The position numbers were made by a program, and so were the translations under genes. 64,000 nucleotides of DNA from Agrypnia vestita (Eukaryota > Arthropoda > Insecta > Trichoptera > Phryganeidae): NCBI GenBank assembly GCA_016648135.1, contig JADDOH010011132.1, positions 62,001 through 126,000 on the forward strand, given 5' to 3'. Positions 36,182-46,610 of this stretch are shown in pieces. The notes beneath the pieces were generated by a model that saw nothing but the letters and a program-made list of their open reading frames with translations, did no database searches and was not told where the DNA came from. Positions within the stretch are counted from its first letter, which is position 1; every line of letters starts with the position of its first letter.

Positions 36182-36229
36182 GTCTTTATATAAGCATTAA
36201 TTAAGTACTTTCTAATGCTTATATAAAGA
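36182..36229. repeat. Perfect 18-bp hairpin
   Basis: GTCTTTATATAAGCATTA, 12-base loop, TAATGCTTATATAAAGAC. It lies at the end of a repeat (36040-36180) related to one in the SLC5 intron near 63110-63475. Confidence 0.8.
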
Positions 36230-36989
36230 CCATTTTTCAATAATTTTTTCAAAATATTATAACAGGCTGGGTGGTCAGATTTATTGCAAAAAAATTACAC
36301 ATACCTATTCAAAGGAACTGACGTTACAGGAAGTTACGAACAGACAGACAACGAAATTATTCGTGTTTGAATTTTTGCATATCAACATATTATCCCGGAA
36401 TCATGGCTGTGGGAGGCAAATTTAACCTTTGAAATTAATTAACAAATTTAATAGATGTTTTATTTATCTTTTAAATTAGTTTTTCATTTTTTAACAAACA
36501 GTCCATCAATAGGTCATAAATGACCCTAATAGATGGTCCTAGAGTCACATTAAAGTAGAAAGTATGAATTTTTTGTGATCATTTGAATATGATATAATTA
36601 CACAAACAGTTTTTACGATAAATTAATAGTTAATAATGAATAGCTAATAAATGGTAAAATATATTGAGAATAATATTCAGACTAACGCAAATCACTAAAT
36701 ACATTTTTTTTCATGTATCAATAAATGTAAGTTTTTGCGTAATACACAATTAATAATAAAAAATTAATTAATTAATAATAAAAAAAGTGTCATAAAGGTA
36801 GTAATTCAAATATTTATACACAGTTAATTAGAAAAAATAAATTAATTTATAATAAAAAGAGTCTTAAAGGTAAATAAATTGTAAATAATATTCAGTATAA
36901 TATAAAGTATGATTTAAAGACTAATATAAAGACAAGAAGTATAGTATAATTAAAGGCTATCACAAATCAAATAAATTTAAGGAATGACA

Positions 36990-37600
36990 TCTAGATTAAC
37001 AGGTTTACGGTGAGTGCACGGGTTCCATGGTCAACATCGTGTATCTATGACGAGCATGTATTACACGCTTGAAGGACCGTCAACCAAGTTTATCAATATT
37101 TCACTTTTGAACTGAGCCTGTATTATGAAGAATATATCAAGTTTGCCGTCTCTGTACGATATCTCGTTATAGTGGTTGATCATTCTAAGTAGAGGAGAGA
37201 ATTTCTTTGGTTGGTGTTGTAAAATTTAGTGGAAAAGAGCTTGGAGACCTCATTGATCGGACAGGGATGTTTATGTATATTTGTGATTTTGTAGAGAGTC
37301 ATTAGATATTTAATTTTTCTGCTTTTGTTTAAGGAGATTAATGTATGTATCAAGTGAATCACTTAGACCTTGTCGATATCTCAAAGTTTTAAGGTTTTTT
37401 TGGATTTTTTCTACTGTATTATTGTGGATATCGTAATTGGGTGACTAGATTGTTGATGATATTCTAATAAGCTTCTAATTAGGGATTTTTACATAGTAAT
37501 TGGCACTTAAGTATCAGAAAATTCTTTCGTCGTTCTGAAAACAAAACCAAGAATTTTGGCAGCTCGTTTTGCGATGTCGTCTACATGGTGGTTATGTTCA
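36990..37600 (-). pseudogene. Non-LTR RT C-terminal remnant, multiple stops
   Basis: Minus-strand fragments in changing frames: HHVDDIAKRAAKILGFVFRT, SLLEYHQQSSHPITI, LISLNKSRKIKYLMTLYKIT, TKFYNTNQRNSLLYLE, and an RTETANLIYSS-like tail. The order (DDI..RA.K.LGF..R, SLLEY, R......L.K) matches Jockey-like RT ends. At least five stops. The mariner at 37649 is inserted at or near its 5' side. Confidence 0.75.
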
Positions 37601-37648
37601 TATTCATGTTAGTACCTCCTTAACAATTTATTCATTTGCCATATATTA

Positions 37649-38928
37649 GGTCCTTACATATGAAATTGGCGTTTGGTATGAGAGGAACATAAAGCCGATT
37701 TTTTTTTATTATAATATATTTATTTAATCAAAGTATGTACCATTGCTATCTATGCACTTTTGCCATCTCATAGGTAGTTCATCGATCCCTTTACTAAAAA
37801 AACCATTCGGACAGGAATCAATAAAATCTGTGAAGGCGGTTTGGACTGCCCCATCGGAGTTGAATTTTTTCCTTTGCAAGAAATTATCCAAATTTCGAAA
37901 AAAATGGTAATCTGTTGGGGCAAGGTCCGGAGAGTACGGTGGATGTCTTAGACATTCCAATTGAAGCTCCTCTAATTTGGTAGCCGTCTGTTGTGCAGTG
38001 TGTGGTCTAGCGTTATCATGAAGCAGCAGTGGCCTAGAGCGATTAACCAGCCTCGGTTGTTTAGCAGCTAGCTTTTCCATCATGGTTTGCAGTTGCTGAC
38101 AATAGACATCTGCCGTAATCGTCTGGCCAGATTTAAGAAAGCTGTAGTGAACGACACCAGCACTAGTCCACCAAACGCTCACAAGTAACTTTTTTGGAGT
38201 CAATTTTCGCTTGGGGCATGGTTTGGCTGGTTCGGCAGGGTTCAGCCATTGCGATGAGCGCTTCCGATTATCGTACAGGATCCACTTTTCATCACAGGTA
38301 ATGATTCGATTTAAAATCCCTTCATTATTGTGCCGGTTGAGTAATGCAACGCAGCAGTCAACGCGCGTTTGTTGATTTGCTTCACTCAATTCGTGAGGTA
38401 CCCACCTTTCAAGCTTTTTCACCTTACCAATTTGCTTCAAGTGGATTAAAACAGTTTTATCACTAACACCGCAGCCTGCAGCTAACTCGGATGTGGTTTG
38501 CGATGGATCCGCTTCCACAATAGCCTTCAATTCTTCATTATCAACTTTGGTCTCCGGCCGTCCACGGGGCTTGTTCTGCAGGTCGAAATTTCCAGAACGA
38601 AAACGTTGGAACCAAAAACGCACTGTGTTTTCTTTTGCGGCACCGTCGCCATACACATCATTAATCTTTCGAGCCGTTTCTGCAGCACTGGTGCCACGGT
38701 GGAACTCGTACTCGTAAATAACGCGATATTTCAAGTTTTTCATTTTGTAAACTGAGTGACGCAAAGAAAAAAACAATTGAGGAAAAAACAAATGAATTAT
38801 AATTTTCAAAACACAAATACATGAGTAAATAGCTGTATAAATTTGGATTTGGAATTCCTAACCAAAGAGAAGATATTTGAGATCAAATTTGCCAGTACGG
38901 AAAAACGTCAATTTCATATGTAAGGACC
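37649..38928 (-). mobile_element. Complete mariner element with TIRs and TA target duplication
   Basis: A 1280-bp element bounded by TA on both sides (37647-37648 and 38929-38930). The terminal inverted repeats begin GGTCCTTACATATGAAATTG and match for about 26 bases with one difference (GGCG against GACG). One uninterrupted transposase gene fills the interior on the minus strand. Element length, TA duplication and the protein all fit Tc1/mariner of the mariner group. The transposase resembles the cecropia subfamily (Hsmar1/SETMAR-like) over its whole length. The element lies next to a decayed non-LTR RT (36990-37600), so it is probably a young insertion in old repeats. Confidence 0.95.
37724..38743 (-). 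CDS. Mariner transposase, apparently intact (339 aa)
   Basis: Cut-and-paste transposase acting in the nucleus on its own TIRs. I start it at MKNLKYRV (38741-38743) because homology begins there. The frame stays open 22 codons further upstream, but that extension is hydrophobic and unlike the family. The N-terminal half carries the paired helix-turn-helix region (GTSAAETARKINDVYG, then RPETKVDNEELKAIVEADP). The linker WVPHEL is canonical. The catalytic triad is D,D34D: TCDEKW, LLHDNARPHTA and YSPDLAPTDYHFF, with exactly 34 residues between the second and third Asp. The C-terminus ends RWQKCIDSNGTYFD. There are no stops or frameshifts, so it may still be active or only recently silenced. Confidence 0.95.
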   Translation of the reverse strand: MKNLKYRVIYEYEFHRGTSAAETARKINDVYGDGAAKENTVRFWFQRFRSGNFDLQNKPRGRPETKVDNEELKAIVEADPSQTTSELAAGCGVSDKTVLIHLKQIGKVKKLERWVPHELSEANQQTRVDCCVALLNRHNNEGILNRIITCDEKWILYDNRKRSSQWLNPAEPAKPCPKRKLTPKKLLVSVWWTSAGVVHYSFLKSGQTITADVYCQQLQTMMEKLAAKQPRLVNRSRPLLLHDNARPHTAQQTATKLEELQLECLRHPPYSPDLAPTDYHFFRNLDNFLQRKKFNSDGAVQTAFTDFIDSCPNGFFSKGIDELPMRWQKCIDSNGTYFD

Positions 38929-38991
38929 TAATATTATTTTTATATTTTTACTGCTTATACTTTGATTTTCGATTTGTTAGTATACATCGCA

Positions 38992-39060
38992 TTCTGACGA
39001 AGGGATCATTGACCCTGAAACATGTTGGCAATTTCAATATATATGAGTGGTAAAAACAAA
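38992..39060 (+). ncRNA. Hammerhead-like Penelope-type tail
   Basis: Core CTGACGA, stem AGGG, loop ATCATTGA, CCCT, GAAACATGTTGG. Here stem II directly abuts both core strands, as in a canonical hammerhead. It lies about 60 bp right of the mariner. The following 39060-39480 has open frames of up to 125 codons, but none that I recognise. Confidence 0.55.
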
Positions 39061-39500
39061 ATTATATTTTTACAATAATGTAATCGATTTTAGGCCAGCA
39101 GAGACAACATTAATTTGCGTCACTACAGCCCTAACAACAAGTATGTATCAACAACCGCAACAAGCGGCGACACTTGGATACGTCTCGTGTCCGTGTTCTA
39201 CCCAGACACGGCATCTCAGCGCGTTCATCTTGGGAAGTTTCGTGTCCCCCCACACGCTACATCACATTATAATCACACAAAATATTTTGGACGCCTTGTC
39301 AACATGGCACCCGACACCCGGCGTTCTTGCAAATTGTGTTAGAAATTTCAATTACATTACACATAATTATCCGCCGTCCGCGACCTATCGGTTTGTTAAA
39401 AATTATATTGTAAATAACAATTAACTGTTCGAAGAATATTTTTTCTTCTATATATGTATGAAGGCTTGAACTTTCTGGTGACATATAATTAAAAAAATCT

Positions 39501-39992
39501 AACCCATAAAAACCAAGTTTTTATTATACTCCCTTTCTTTGTAAAATATAACAACAATTAAAGAAGAATTAAGACATATAGCATAACACTAAACTTACAG
39601 TAATTTAATATATTTCTAAAATATCAGATGTTTTGAGCTTTGATAAGACACTTCATGCTTTGAAGATTAAATTCTAAAAACATTTGTCAGTCAATTTATT
39701 TGTATTTATTTGTTTACCGACGGAGTCATTCAAATTTATAAAATATTCCGCGACGTTATCGGGTCGTCACCGCCGTTGCTAATCAAACTTTTCTAATAAT
39801 TACAATTTGAAAAAACCAATAAAATTTCTAAAAATCCGAAATTATACTATAATTTTTTTTTTTTCAACGAAAATTTTATAGATCTTCTTGATTGTCGCCA
39901 CGAGTCTACTTGCCAAGTTTTAGCTCGATTGGATCACGGGAAAAGGGTCAAAAATCGATCCAAAAATTTTATTGACGGCAAGCAAGCAGACA
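39501..39992 (-). mobile_element. MITE copy, TACTCCCTTT family, truncated
   Basis: Starts at the cap AACCCATAAAAACCAAG with TACTCCC at 39527, and follows the 28883 copy to AAGCAAGCAGACAC, where it breaks off before the AAAGGGAGTA end. A short TATTTGTATTTATTTG stretch replaces part of the middle. Confidence 0.78.
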
Positions 39993-40054
39993 CTTAGTGT
40001 TTTATTTTAATAATAATGTCACAAATCAAATTTTAAATAAAATAAAAAATGATA

Positions 40055-40200
40055 TATGATTAACATTTATGGAAGTCTATTTTTGTACGATGGCCCATTT
40101 ACAACCTGAATGAGGCTAAAGTTGTCACCCTACACAATGCATCGTTCAGCAATTCCGTCGTAAGAACATCATTGATTTTTTGAAAGTTTTATATATCTAT
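40055..40200 (+). mobile_element. MITE fragment, CTCATAGAGACGAA family
   Basis: TGGAAGTCTATTTTTGTACG, ATGGCCCATTTACAACCTG, TACACAATGCATCGTTCAGC, AATTCC. Terminal arm missing. Confidence 0.55.
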
Positions 40201-40254
40201 GTATAATGAGGTTTCCCAAATATTTTAGTTTTTTTTTAAATAAAAGCTTTTTTG

Positions 40255-40757
40255 CATTGCTCTGAAAAGAGTATATATTTTATTAACAAAAGAACATTCT
40301 ATTTGATAATTGAACATAATTTTGTTCTCAAAACATACACATTTTCAGATAGGTTCATATTGTTATTTGTCACTTATTTCTCACTTATTTATTTCGCCAA
40401 TTAGGTACTTTGCTCGATTACTCGATTTATTTATCGCTTCACAATTCACGCCACACAGGGTGTCGTCTCGCAGCTTGCGCCTACTTTGCACTAAATCAAC
40501 CTGTCAAACACGACAACTCTTTGCGGCGGCCTAGGTCCGCGTTATTTATATCAAAAAACTGGATTATCGAATCTCCTAGATTTTCTGGTGTTTAGGAGAA
40601 GGTTCTCTCGCTTCTACGCTTTTTCAGGTGTTCCTCAAAGATGTAACTGATTCCAGAGTTCGGTAGTGTGTTATGGAATGTATTAGAAGGTCCTAGAGGT
40701 TTCTATGTTATTGTCGTCATTGATTATGTAAGTAATCTCTTTTGCTATTTCGTCACA
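40255..40757 (-). mobile_element. LTR-like repeat, family B, diverged
   Basis: On the minus strand it begins TGTGACGAAATAGC at 40757 and contains GAACCTTCTC (40596-40605 on plus) and a TATA-like GATATAAATAACG near 40545. The 3' limit is unclear. I place it near 40255 where AATAAAA-rich sequence ends. A possible LTR end on the plus strand (ATATCGTGACA, to about 40832) sits next to it, which suggests a rearranged locus. Confidence 0.5.
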
Positions 40758-41468
40758 GTATAAAAATATTGTTATAAATGATAATATATTTCAAGTATTT
40801 TATTTTTCACAATTCCGCAATATCGTGACAATAATCGTAATTATTTCTCACTCAGTTACGATTAAATAATTATTTTTACTCTGTCGAGGGAAGGACATGG
40901 TCTATTTTCATCCCCTTGTGAAAACAGTCTAAAAGTAAGTTAGTGAGTTAGAAAGTCATGACGTATTACGTACGCAGCTGGTTTATTTCTCTGCTTTATA
41001 TGGCCCGTGCGTGACCTCTGGTTATAAAGCATGTATACCGTTTTATGAGCTCACACTTACCAGTCCATCCCTTGCCCTAAAGCAAAAAGAACCCCAACCG
41101 AATTTTTGGTGAAAATCTAGTTTCAAAGGGTCGTTTGATCACGAGTGGCTTTAAGGGTAAATAAGTTGGCACTAAAAAATAACAGAGGTAGGCTCAACCC
41201 CTAAATCAATATTACTTTTAACTTAAAAGAATCCAAGGGAGTTTCTACGATTTAAAAAATCATGAAAAAAAACACGAATATTCTTATTCGATAAAGATTA
41301 CGACTTTTAAGGATAGAATGGAAGAGCTCACCAGATTAAAAGGTTGCGTATTGTGATTCGCGCCTCTAACATTCGGATTCCCTTCATTGTTTCAGGTATC
41401 TGTTAACTATTGCAGTTAATAAGGCAGTCAACAGTTTTATATTTTTGATGTTTATAGCGTTTACTTTT

Positions 41469-41830
41469 TAATTAACTATTAACTTTAACCTTTGTTTAAC
41501 CACTTGGAGTAATTTTAGGTCTACCGGTTTCGATACCGCTGTATCTTCGCCTGGACGGACGCATACTTACTATCCATTATTTATTTTATTAATTTCTTTT
41601 TCCTTTCAGGTTATGGTAGGGGTGATTGACAAGTAGACACCAAAATTTCCATTTCCGTATTACTCTAACCATAACCGAAGCCACGCTCCCGTTTAAAAAT
41701 TTATTTGTTTACTAAAATAAGTAATGGATAGTTAGTATGCGTCCGTCCTGGTGAAGTCACAGTGGTATACAAACCATTAGATGCAAGTTACTCCAAGTGG
41801 TTAATACAAAGTTTTTAATTAATTAAAATT
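41469..41830. mobile_element. Foldback element with a hammerhead-like core in each arm
   Basis: Left arm about 41469-41590 and right arm about 41712-41830 are inverted copies (TTAACCACTTGGAGTAA and CGTCCGTCC...GCATACT shared). The left arm, read on the minus strand (41519-41559), has GGCGAA, stem GATAC, loop AGCG, GTATC, GAAACCGGTAGACC. The last part is identical to the tail in the unrelated foldback at 11164. The right arm is decayed (CCTGGTGAAGTCACAGTGG). No coding content. Confidence 0.7.
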
Positions 41831-42438
41831 AACAAGATTATTATATTATTTCATTTTTGATGAGGCACTAAAAGAGCATTAGGTAAAACATAGTTAATTT
41901 ATAACAGCAACGTTATAATGAGTACCTACCTTAAAATTCCCATATTTTTTTTATAAACTTTACTCAATAATTAGTTTCCCCCGGAACATGTTTTTTTTTA
42001 ATTAGTCCGTTTTCCCTCGACGAGAAGTTCAAAAATACGATAGAATTTTTTCGATCAAAGTAGACGTCTGATTTTTTTTTTAATTTTAAAATCTTGACTT
42101 TCTGCATTATTATTATTTTCCACGATTTTTCACGGGTGTACGGCTATTAAATCTTAAATATAAACAAATTATATTTACATTAAAGCACAATACATATTAT
42201 GTTTTCCTAAAAACCTACGATTTCTAACTGCTGAAATTCTACTTAATTTTCTTTGTTTTCACATAAAACGGCAATTGAAATTTAACATTCACAACTAATA
42301 AAATGATCGCGAAGTCATAGTGTGTTTGTGTTACCGTCTAAAGTGCGCCAACTTGTAGCATTAGTTTCCTCAGCGTCGTTTCGATCAAGAGTAAAGAATG
42401 TGAAAAACAGCGACCTCTAGCGTCTTGGTAGCGTTAGT

Positions 42439-42510
42439 GTTACTGTAGCTTAGTGGTCAGAGCACCGGCCCCGGAAAGGAATTGACTCGGGTTCGAATCC
42501 CAGTAGTAGC
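42439..42510 (+). tRNA. tRNA-like sequence, probably a pseudogene
   Basis: 72 nt. Acceptor GTTACTG pairs fully with TAGTAGC (with G-U). TAGCTTAGTGGTCAGAGC is a good D arm and box A, GGGTTCGAATCCC a good T arm. The anticodon arm (CCGGCCCCGGAAAGGAA) does not form a stem and lacks U33, so it is unlikely to be a working tRNA. It is followed by a GC-rich stretch (42690-42870). Confidence 0.6.
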
Positions 42511-42689
42511 TTAATATTTTATCGTGAGTTAGATTTTTCTGTATGTCTTTCTAATTGATTAATTAATTTGGTTTTAAAAAATCTTATATTTGAGTTTGAA
42601 TTCTCGTGCATACCTACATTAATATTATAATTATTTTGTCGGACATCGACCTTAGGTGACGTCATTACACATTTCCGATATGTAAAGCT

Positions 42690-42870
42690 CGGCGGGGAAA
42701 AATAAAAATCTCGATGCAATTTCCGGTAGGGGAGCTCTATCGGAAAAATGCCAAACCCAAAGCAGCGGGGAAACAAACGGTGCGCTGCCGGGCAGGCTCG
42801 CTCAGACGGCACCCCTCGTCCCTCCCCACCCCCTCGCCGCCAGCCAGGTCGGCCCTGGGCATGCAGAGAT
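42690..42870. other. GC-rich island
   Basis: A stretch of about 180 bp, clearly GC-rich (GCCGGGCAGGCTCGC, CCCTCCCCACCCCCTCGCCG) in DNA that is otherwise strongly AT-rich. A 129-codon minus-strand frame crosses it, but its composition (RRGGGEGRG) reflects the bases rather than a protein. It could be part of an unidentified transposon or a small regulatory island. Confidence 0.5.
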
Positions 42871-43130
42871 AACTCGTGGACATTAATGCCAAAATAAAAG
42901 TTAAACAAGCGCTATCACTAACAGGGTTGGCATAATACGCGTTAAGCTGCCGGGATATTTATAAAAATGTTTTATTACCTTTCGCCTAAGGAACAGACTG
43001 GATACACTAGAGTAAATTTGGTAACGATAAAAAAACATCTGAAAATCTAGAGGTGCCTTAAATAATCTTTGTTACAGAAAGGGGACGCGCGGGTGAGAGG
43101 ATGCAGCATAGCTGTAGATATAACATATTT
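42871..43130. other. No assignable feature
   Basis: Spacer between the GC-rich island and the duplication. Confidence 0.4.
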
Positions 43131-43235
43131 TTCATTTATTTAAGGAAACAAGTCCCGTAATATTTAATACGAAATAAATAAATGAAAATAAAGAGAAATA
43201 CACAAATATCAAATAATAAAACTGAAAAATTAAAT

Positions 43236-43307
43236 GCTGGAACCTGGATTCGAACCACGGACCTCTGTGTTTCACGCGCAGCGTGTTACCAATTTCACTA
43301 TCCCAGC
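43236..43307 (-). tRNA. tRNA-like gene, left duplicate
   Basis: 72 nt on the minus strand. Acceptor GCTGGGA with TTCCAGC, box A TAGTGAAATTGGTAACACG, box B GTGGTTCGAATCC. Anticodon stem CTGCG/CACAG has one mismatch. Position 33 is G rather than U, so the isotype is doubtful and it may be a SINE head. Confidence 0.6.
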
Positions 43308-43628
43308 GACTTAACAAGTTGTCAATATTTGATAGTTATATGTTTCTCTTTGAATTATTAATTCACTTATTTATATTATTCCATTTTTATTCGGGAAGTA
43401 ATCGACTGTTTTACGAGAATATCAAACGAAGCTTTGACGTCTTCTCGCTAGTCGATTTTCCGAACAATGGAAGTATTCTTTGCTAAACTGCAAATAGAGT
43501 ATATATATATTATTAAACATATTTTTAATTTATTTAAGGAAACGAGTCCCGTAATATTTAATACGAAATAAATAAATGAAATAAAGAGAAATACACAAAT
43601 ATCAAATAATAAAACTGAAAAATTAAAT

Positions 43629-43700
43629 GCTGGAACCTGGATTCGAACCACGGACCTCTGTGTTTCGCGCACAGCGTGTTACCAATTTCACTATCCCAGC
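43629..43700 (-). tRNA. tRNA-like gene, right duplicate
   Basis: Same as the left copy except in the anticodon arm, where CTGTG/CACAG pairs fully (loop CGCGAAA). The loop would put CGA at the anticodon but lacks U33. The short variable region does not fit tRNA-Ser, so I do not name the isotype. Confidence 0.6.
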
Positions 43701-43843
43701 GACTTAACAAGTCATCAATATTTGATAGTTATATGTTTCTCTTTGAATTATTAATTCACTTATTTATATTATTCCATTTTTATTCGGGAAGTAATCGACT
43801 GATATTTGTGTATTTCTCTTTATTTCATTTATTTATTTCGTAT

Positions 43844-43847
<4 letters not shown>

Positions 43848-43893
<46 letters not shown>

Positions 43894-43915
43894 GTATATA
43901 ATATATATATATAGT
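43848..43915. repeat. (TA)n microsatellite
   Basis: About 65 bp of TA with minor interruptions, following the inverted fragment of the 393-bp duplication. Confidence 0.95.
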
Positions 43916-44987
43916 GTAAAAATAATTATATGTAACAATGCGAAGTACCTCGTCCGAGTACAAGAGCAATGCTTTTAAATGGAGAGGTACTATGCATTAC
44001 ACTATATATAATGCATATAATAAATGTTGTAAAATAAAAAATAAAAAATAAAAAAATTTATGTAAATAGGTGCAGATACCTAATTCTTTTTCCTAATAAA
44101 TGACAATGTTCACAGAAGTTTCCAAAAATCAAAAAGATCTTATTTATGTAATGTATTTGTTTTATCTTAAGGGGCACGAATTAAGCAACCTTACAAGCAA
44201 TTGTACGCAGTGTCCTAAAGAGTAATTACGCAAAATTTGTAATGGATGATTTTTATGATGATGCGAGGGAGTTTAGTCTAGGGTCTAGGCTAAGACACAG
44301 GGTCCTAAGAGTGTATCTTGCAAAATTTGGTTTTTCTTTGGCAACGGGTCTTGTGTTATGTACATTATAAAAAATAAAAACAAATATCTACCTAGACAAA
44401 TTATACTTGGATATAATGAAATGAGATATGTTTGACTTATTCATTTTTTAGATTCTGACAAACATACCATTATAATATCATATGTATTATGATATTATTT
44501 TAGAAAAACGTCAAATGTACACCAGAGAATTAGAGCGGTGTTTTTTATACAGGACCTTCCTAGGCTAAGCAAACATAAAAAAAATAATGAAAAATCGACT
44601 TTTATGAAATAATAAATATTTCGGCGGTCCTCCAGATAAAATCAGATCGTATAAAATAATTCAATTCACAGTGAAATGTACTCCCGCGTAGTATTATATC
44701 TGTCAAACGAAGGGTTCGGAAGCAAATACAAATTTTATTCAAATCTTATGTAAAAACCTCGCTACAAGTTACATTCAAGACTGAATTTTGTATAAGAAAT
44801 CATAAAAATATCCGACACACTTTTGTATTCTTAGCAATATCGGTGATGTCTTTTCTATTGAGAGTATAAAAATGATGTTAACTCTTTCCTCCCGAGCCGT
44901 GGAAATACTTCTTCCCAGTACCTAAATTTGTTTTATTGAAATTTAGCCGCATTTCTTCTTCTTCTTTTATTAGATCGTTGATCTGTA
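43916..44987. other. No assignable feature
   Basis: AT-rich. (AAAAATAA)n-like run at 44030-44055. No open frame of note. Confidence 0.45.
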
Positions 44988-45374
44988 GTGACAGGTCAGT
45001 TCTGGTCTTGTGACGAAGACGTCCAGCTCTCTCTTCATATATTTGGTGGTCTCGTTGGCGGTCGGCGCCCCTCTGGAATCCTGCGTATCACGGCTCTGGG
45101 AAGTATTGTCTGCTTCATTCGCTCGACAAGGTCCCTCCAGAAACGCCTTCTCTGCCTGCTCCATCATACAATGTCTTGTATGTCGCAGGTTCTGCAGATT
45201 TCCGCATTGGGTACTCTGTCTCTGAGGGTCTTGCCCGCAATGGGTCTTAGAGTCTTCATCTCGGTGATGCCCGCTCTTGCTTCGATCCCATATGTCATGA
45301 TAGGCCTAATGCATGTTTTATATATTCTAACTTTGCTTTCCACTAGCATGCGCTTATTGGCCCATACAGTGCTC
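44988..45374 (-). pseudogene. RTE-like non-LTR reverse transcriptase, C-terminal part
   Basis: Minus-strand reading gives STVWANKRMLVESKVRIYKT, RPIMTYGIEARAG, MKTLRPIAGKTLRDRVPN, CDIQDIV, a stop, then WSRQRRRFWRDLVERMKQ and ILPRAVIRRIPEGRRPPTRP, a second stop, RESW. The family's usual text is continuous here (CDIQDIVRW..RRR.W..HV.RM), so two stops disable it. It continues on the far side of the foldback element (46488-46610). The catalytic domain itself is not in the window. Confidence 0.85.
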
Positions 45375-45378
45375 TTAA

Positions 45379-46483
45379 GGCGATCGTCTAGCAGAGTGAG
45401 CAAATTTCACCATTTTTCTCATATCTTCTCTTGAGTTTTTTATCACATTTTTGTATGGGAATATCTCATTTTTTAATTTATTCATCAGATTACGTTTATT
45501 TTAAATACGAATATTTTATTAAAATTTCACAAACTAAATTATATAATTGATTAATAAATTACAAAACCTTCGATGTTTTAAAAATGAAGAAAATTACTCC
45601 ACTTTGTGGGCCTTTGATGACTGAACGGCCTGTTGAGATGTCTTTTTTATTCAATAATATTACAAAGTAAACGTTTATCTTAAATTTGTTACAATTATTG
45701 CAAAATCTGTTAGTACGTTTACATGTAATTTATGTTTTAAAAAACACTGTTTTTTAAATTATTTTTATTTTTTGTATGTTTTTTTCAATCCTTTATAGAT
45801 AGTTTATAACTTTTTTCTTTAACAAATAAAAGGAATAGACATTATTATTTTTAAATTAATACAAATAAAATCAAAAATTTATTCTCGATTTCAGATTTTA
45901 GCTATTTAATCAAGGCACTGCGTATTGTGTCATAAATACGTTGTGTCTTGATTAAATATCTAAAATCAGGAATGTCGACAAAGATTTTGATTTTTTTTGT
46001 TTTTATTATAAAATTATAATATCTATTCTTTTGACTATTAAAGTAAAAAAGTTGTCAACCATGTAAAAAGAGTTGAAAAAAACCCACAAAAAATAAAATA
46101 TTTTTAAAAAACAGTATTTTTTAAAACATAAATTGCAAGAAAACAAACTAACAGATTTTGCTATACTTGTAATAAATTAAATTCAATTGTTTACTTTGTA
46201 ATATTATTGCATAAAAAAGACATTTAAACAGGCCGTTTAGTCATAAAAGGCCCACAAAGTGGAGCAATTTTCTTCGTTTTTAAAACATCGAAGGTTTGGT
46301 AATTTATTAATCAATTATATAATTTAGTTTATGACATTTTAATAAGATATTCGTATTTAAAATATATGTAAGCTGATGAATAAACTTTAAAATGAGATAT
46401 TTCACTACGAAAATGTGATAAAAAACGCAAGAGAAGATATGAGAAAAAATGATGAAATTTGCTCATTCTGCTAGACGATCGCC
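45379..46483. mobile_element. 1105-bp foldback element inserted at TTAA
   Basis: Flanked by TTAA at 45375-45378 and 46484-46487. Both ends read GGCGATCGTCTAGCAG. The two arms are inverted copies over nearly the whole length and meet near 45926 at GCACTGCGTATTGTGTC, so each arm is about 540 bp with almost no loop. Arm identity looks like roughly 90% by eye. There is no transposase. TTAA duplication is typical of piggyBac-type elements, but the GGCGAT end is not the usual CCC start, so superfamily is open. It interrupts an RTE-like RT. A transcript would fold into one very long hairpin. Confidence 0.88.
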
Positions 46484-46487
46484 TTAA

Positions 46488-46610
46488 GCATCCGGAGATA
46501 ACCGCCGCTTTGTTTGTCTGCTCTTTGACTTCGTTATATCGATCGCTGTAGCTAGATATCTAAACCCCAAGGTACTTAAATTGCATAACCTATTCTATGA
46601 GTTTACGTTT
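46488..46610 (-). pseudogene. RTE-like RT, portion on the other side of the foldback insertion
   Basis: Minus-strand reading gives VMQFKYLGV, then ISSYSDRYNEVKEQTNKAAV and ISG, which runs into the TTAA site. FKYLG and the 'EI..R...A..A...L' pattern precede the WANKRML block in this RT family, so this segment and 44988-45374 were one gene before the insertion. Confidence 0.75.

Larger units (their letters stand above)
43131..43803. repeat. 393-bp duplication carrying a tRNA-like gene in each unit
   Basis: Units of about 270 bp (43135-43400 and 43525-43803) lie at a period of 393 (the phrase CTGGAACCTGGATTCG at 43237 and 43630). They are almost identical from AAGGAAAC.AGTCCCGTAATA to GGGAAGTAATCGACTG. 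Directly after the second unit, 43801-43848 is an inverted copy of part of the unit (ATATTTGTGTATTTCTCTTT ATTTCATTT), followed by a (TA)n run. Confidence 0.9.

Noticed and set aside
39047..39424. 125-codon plus-strand frame right after a hammerhead-like tail
   Set aside because: Tempting as a Penelope 5' region, but I see no RT or other motif. Left unassigned.
42519..42908. 129-codon minus-strand frame
   Set aside because: Produced by the GC-rich island. The peptide is low-complexity Gly/Arg with no domain.
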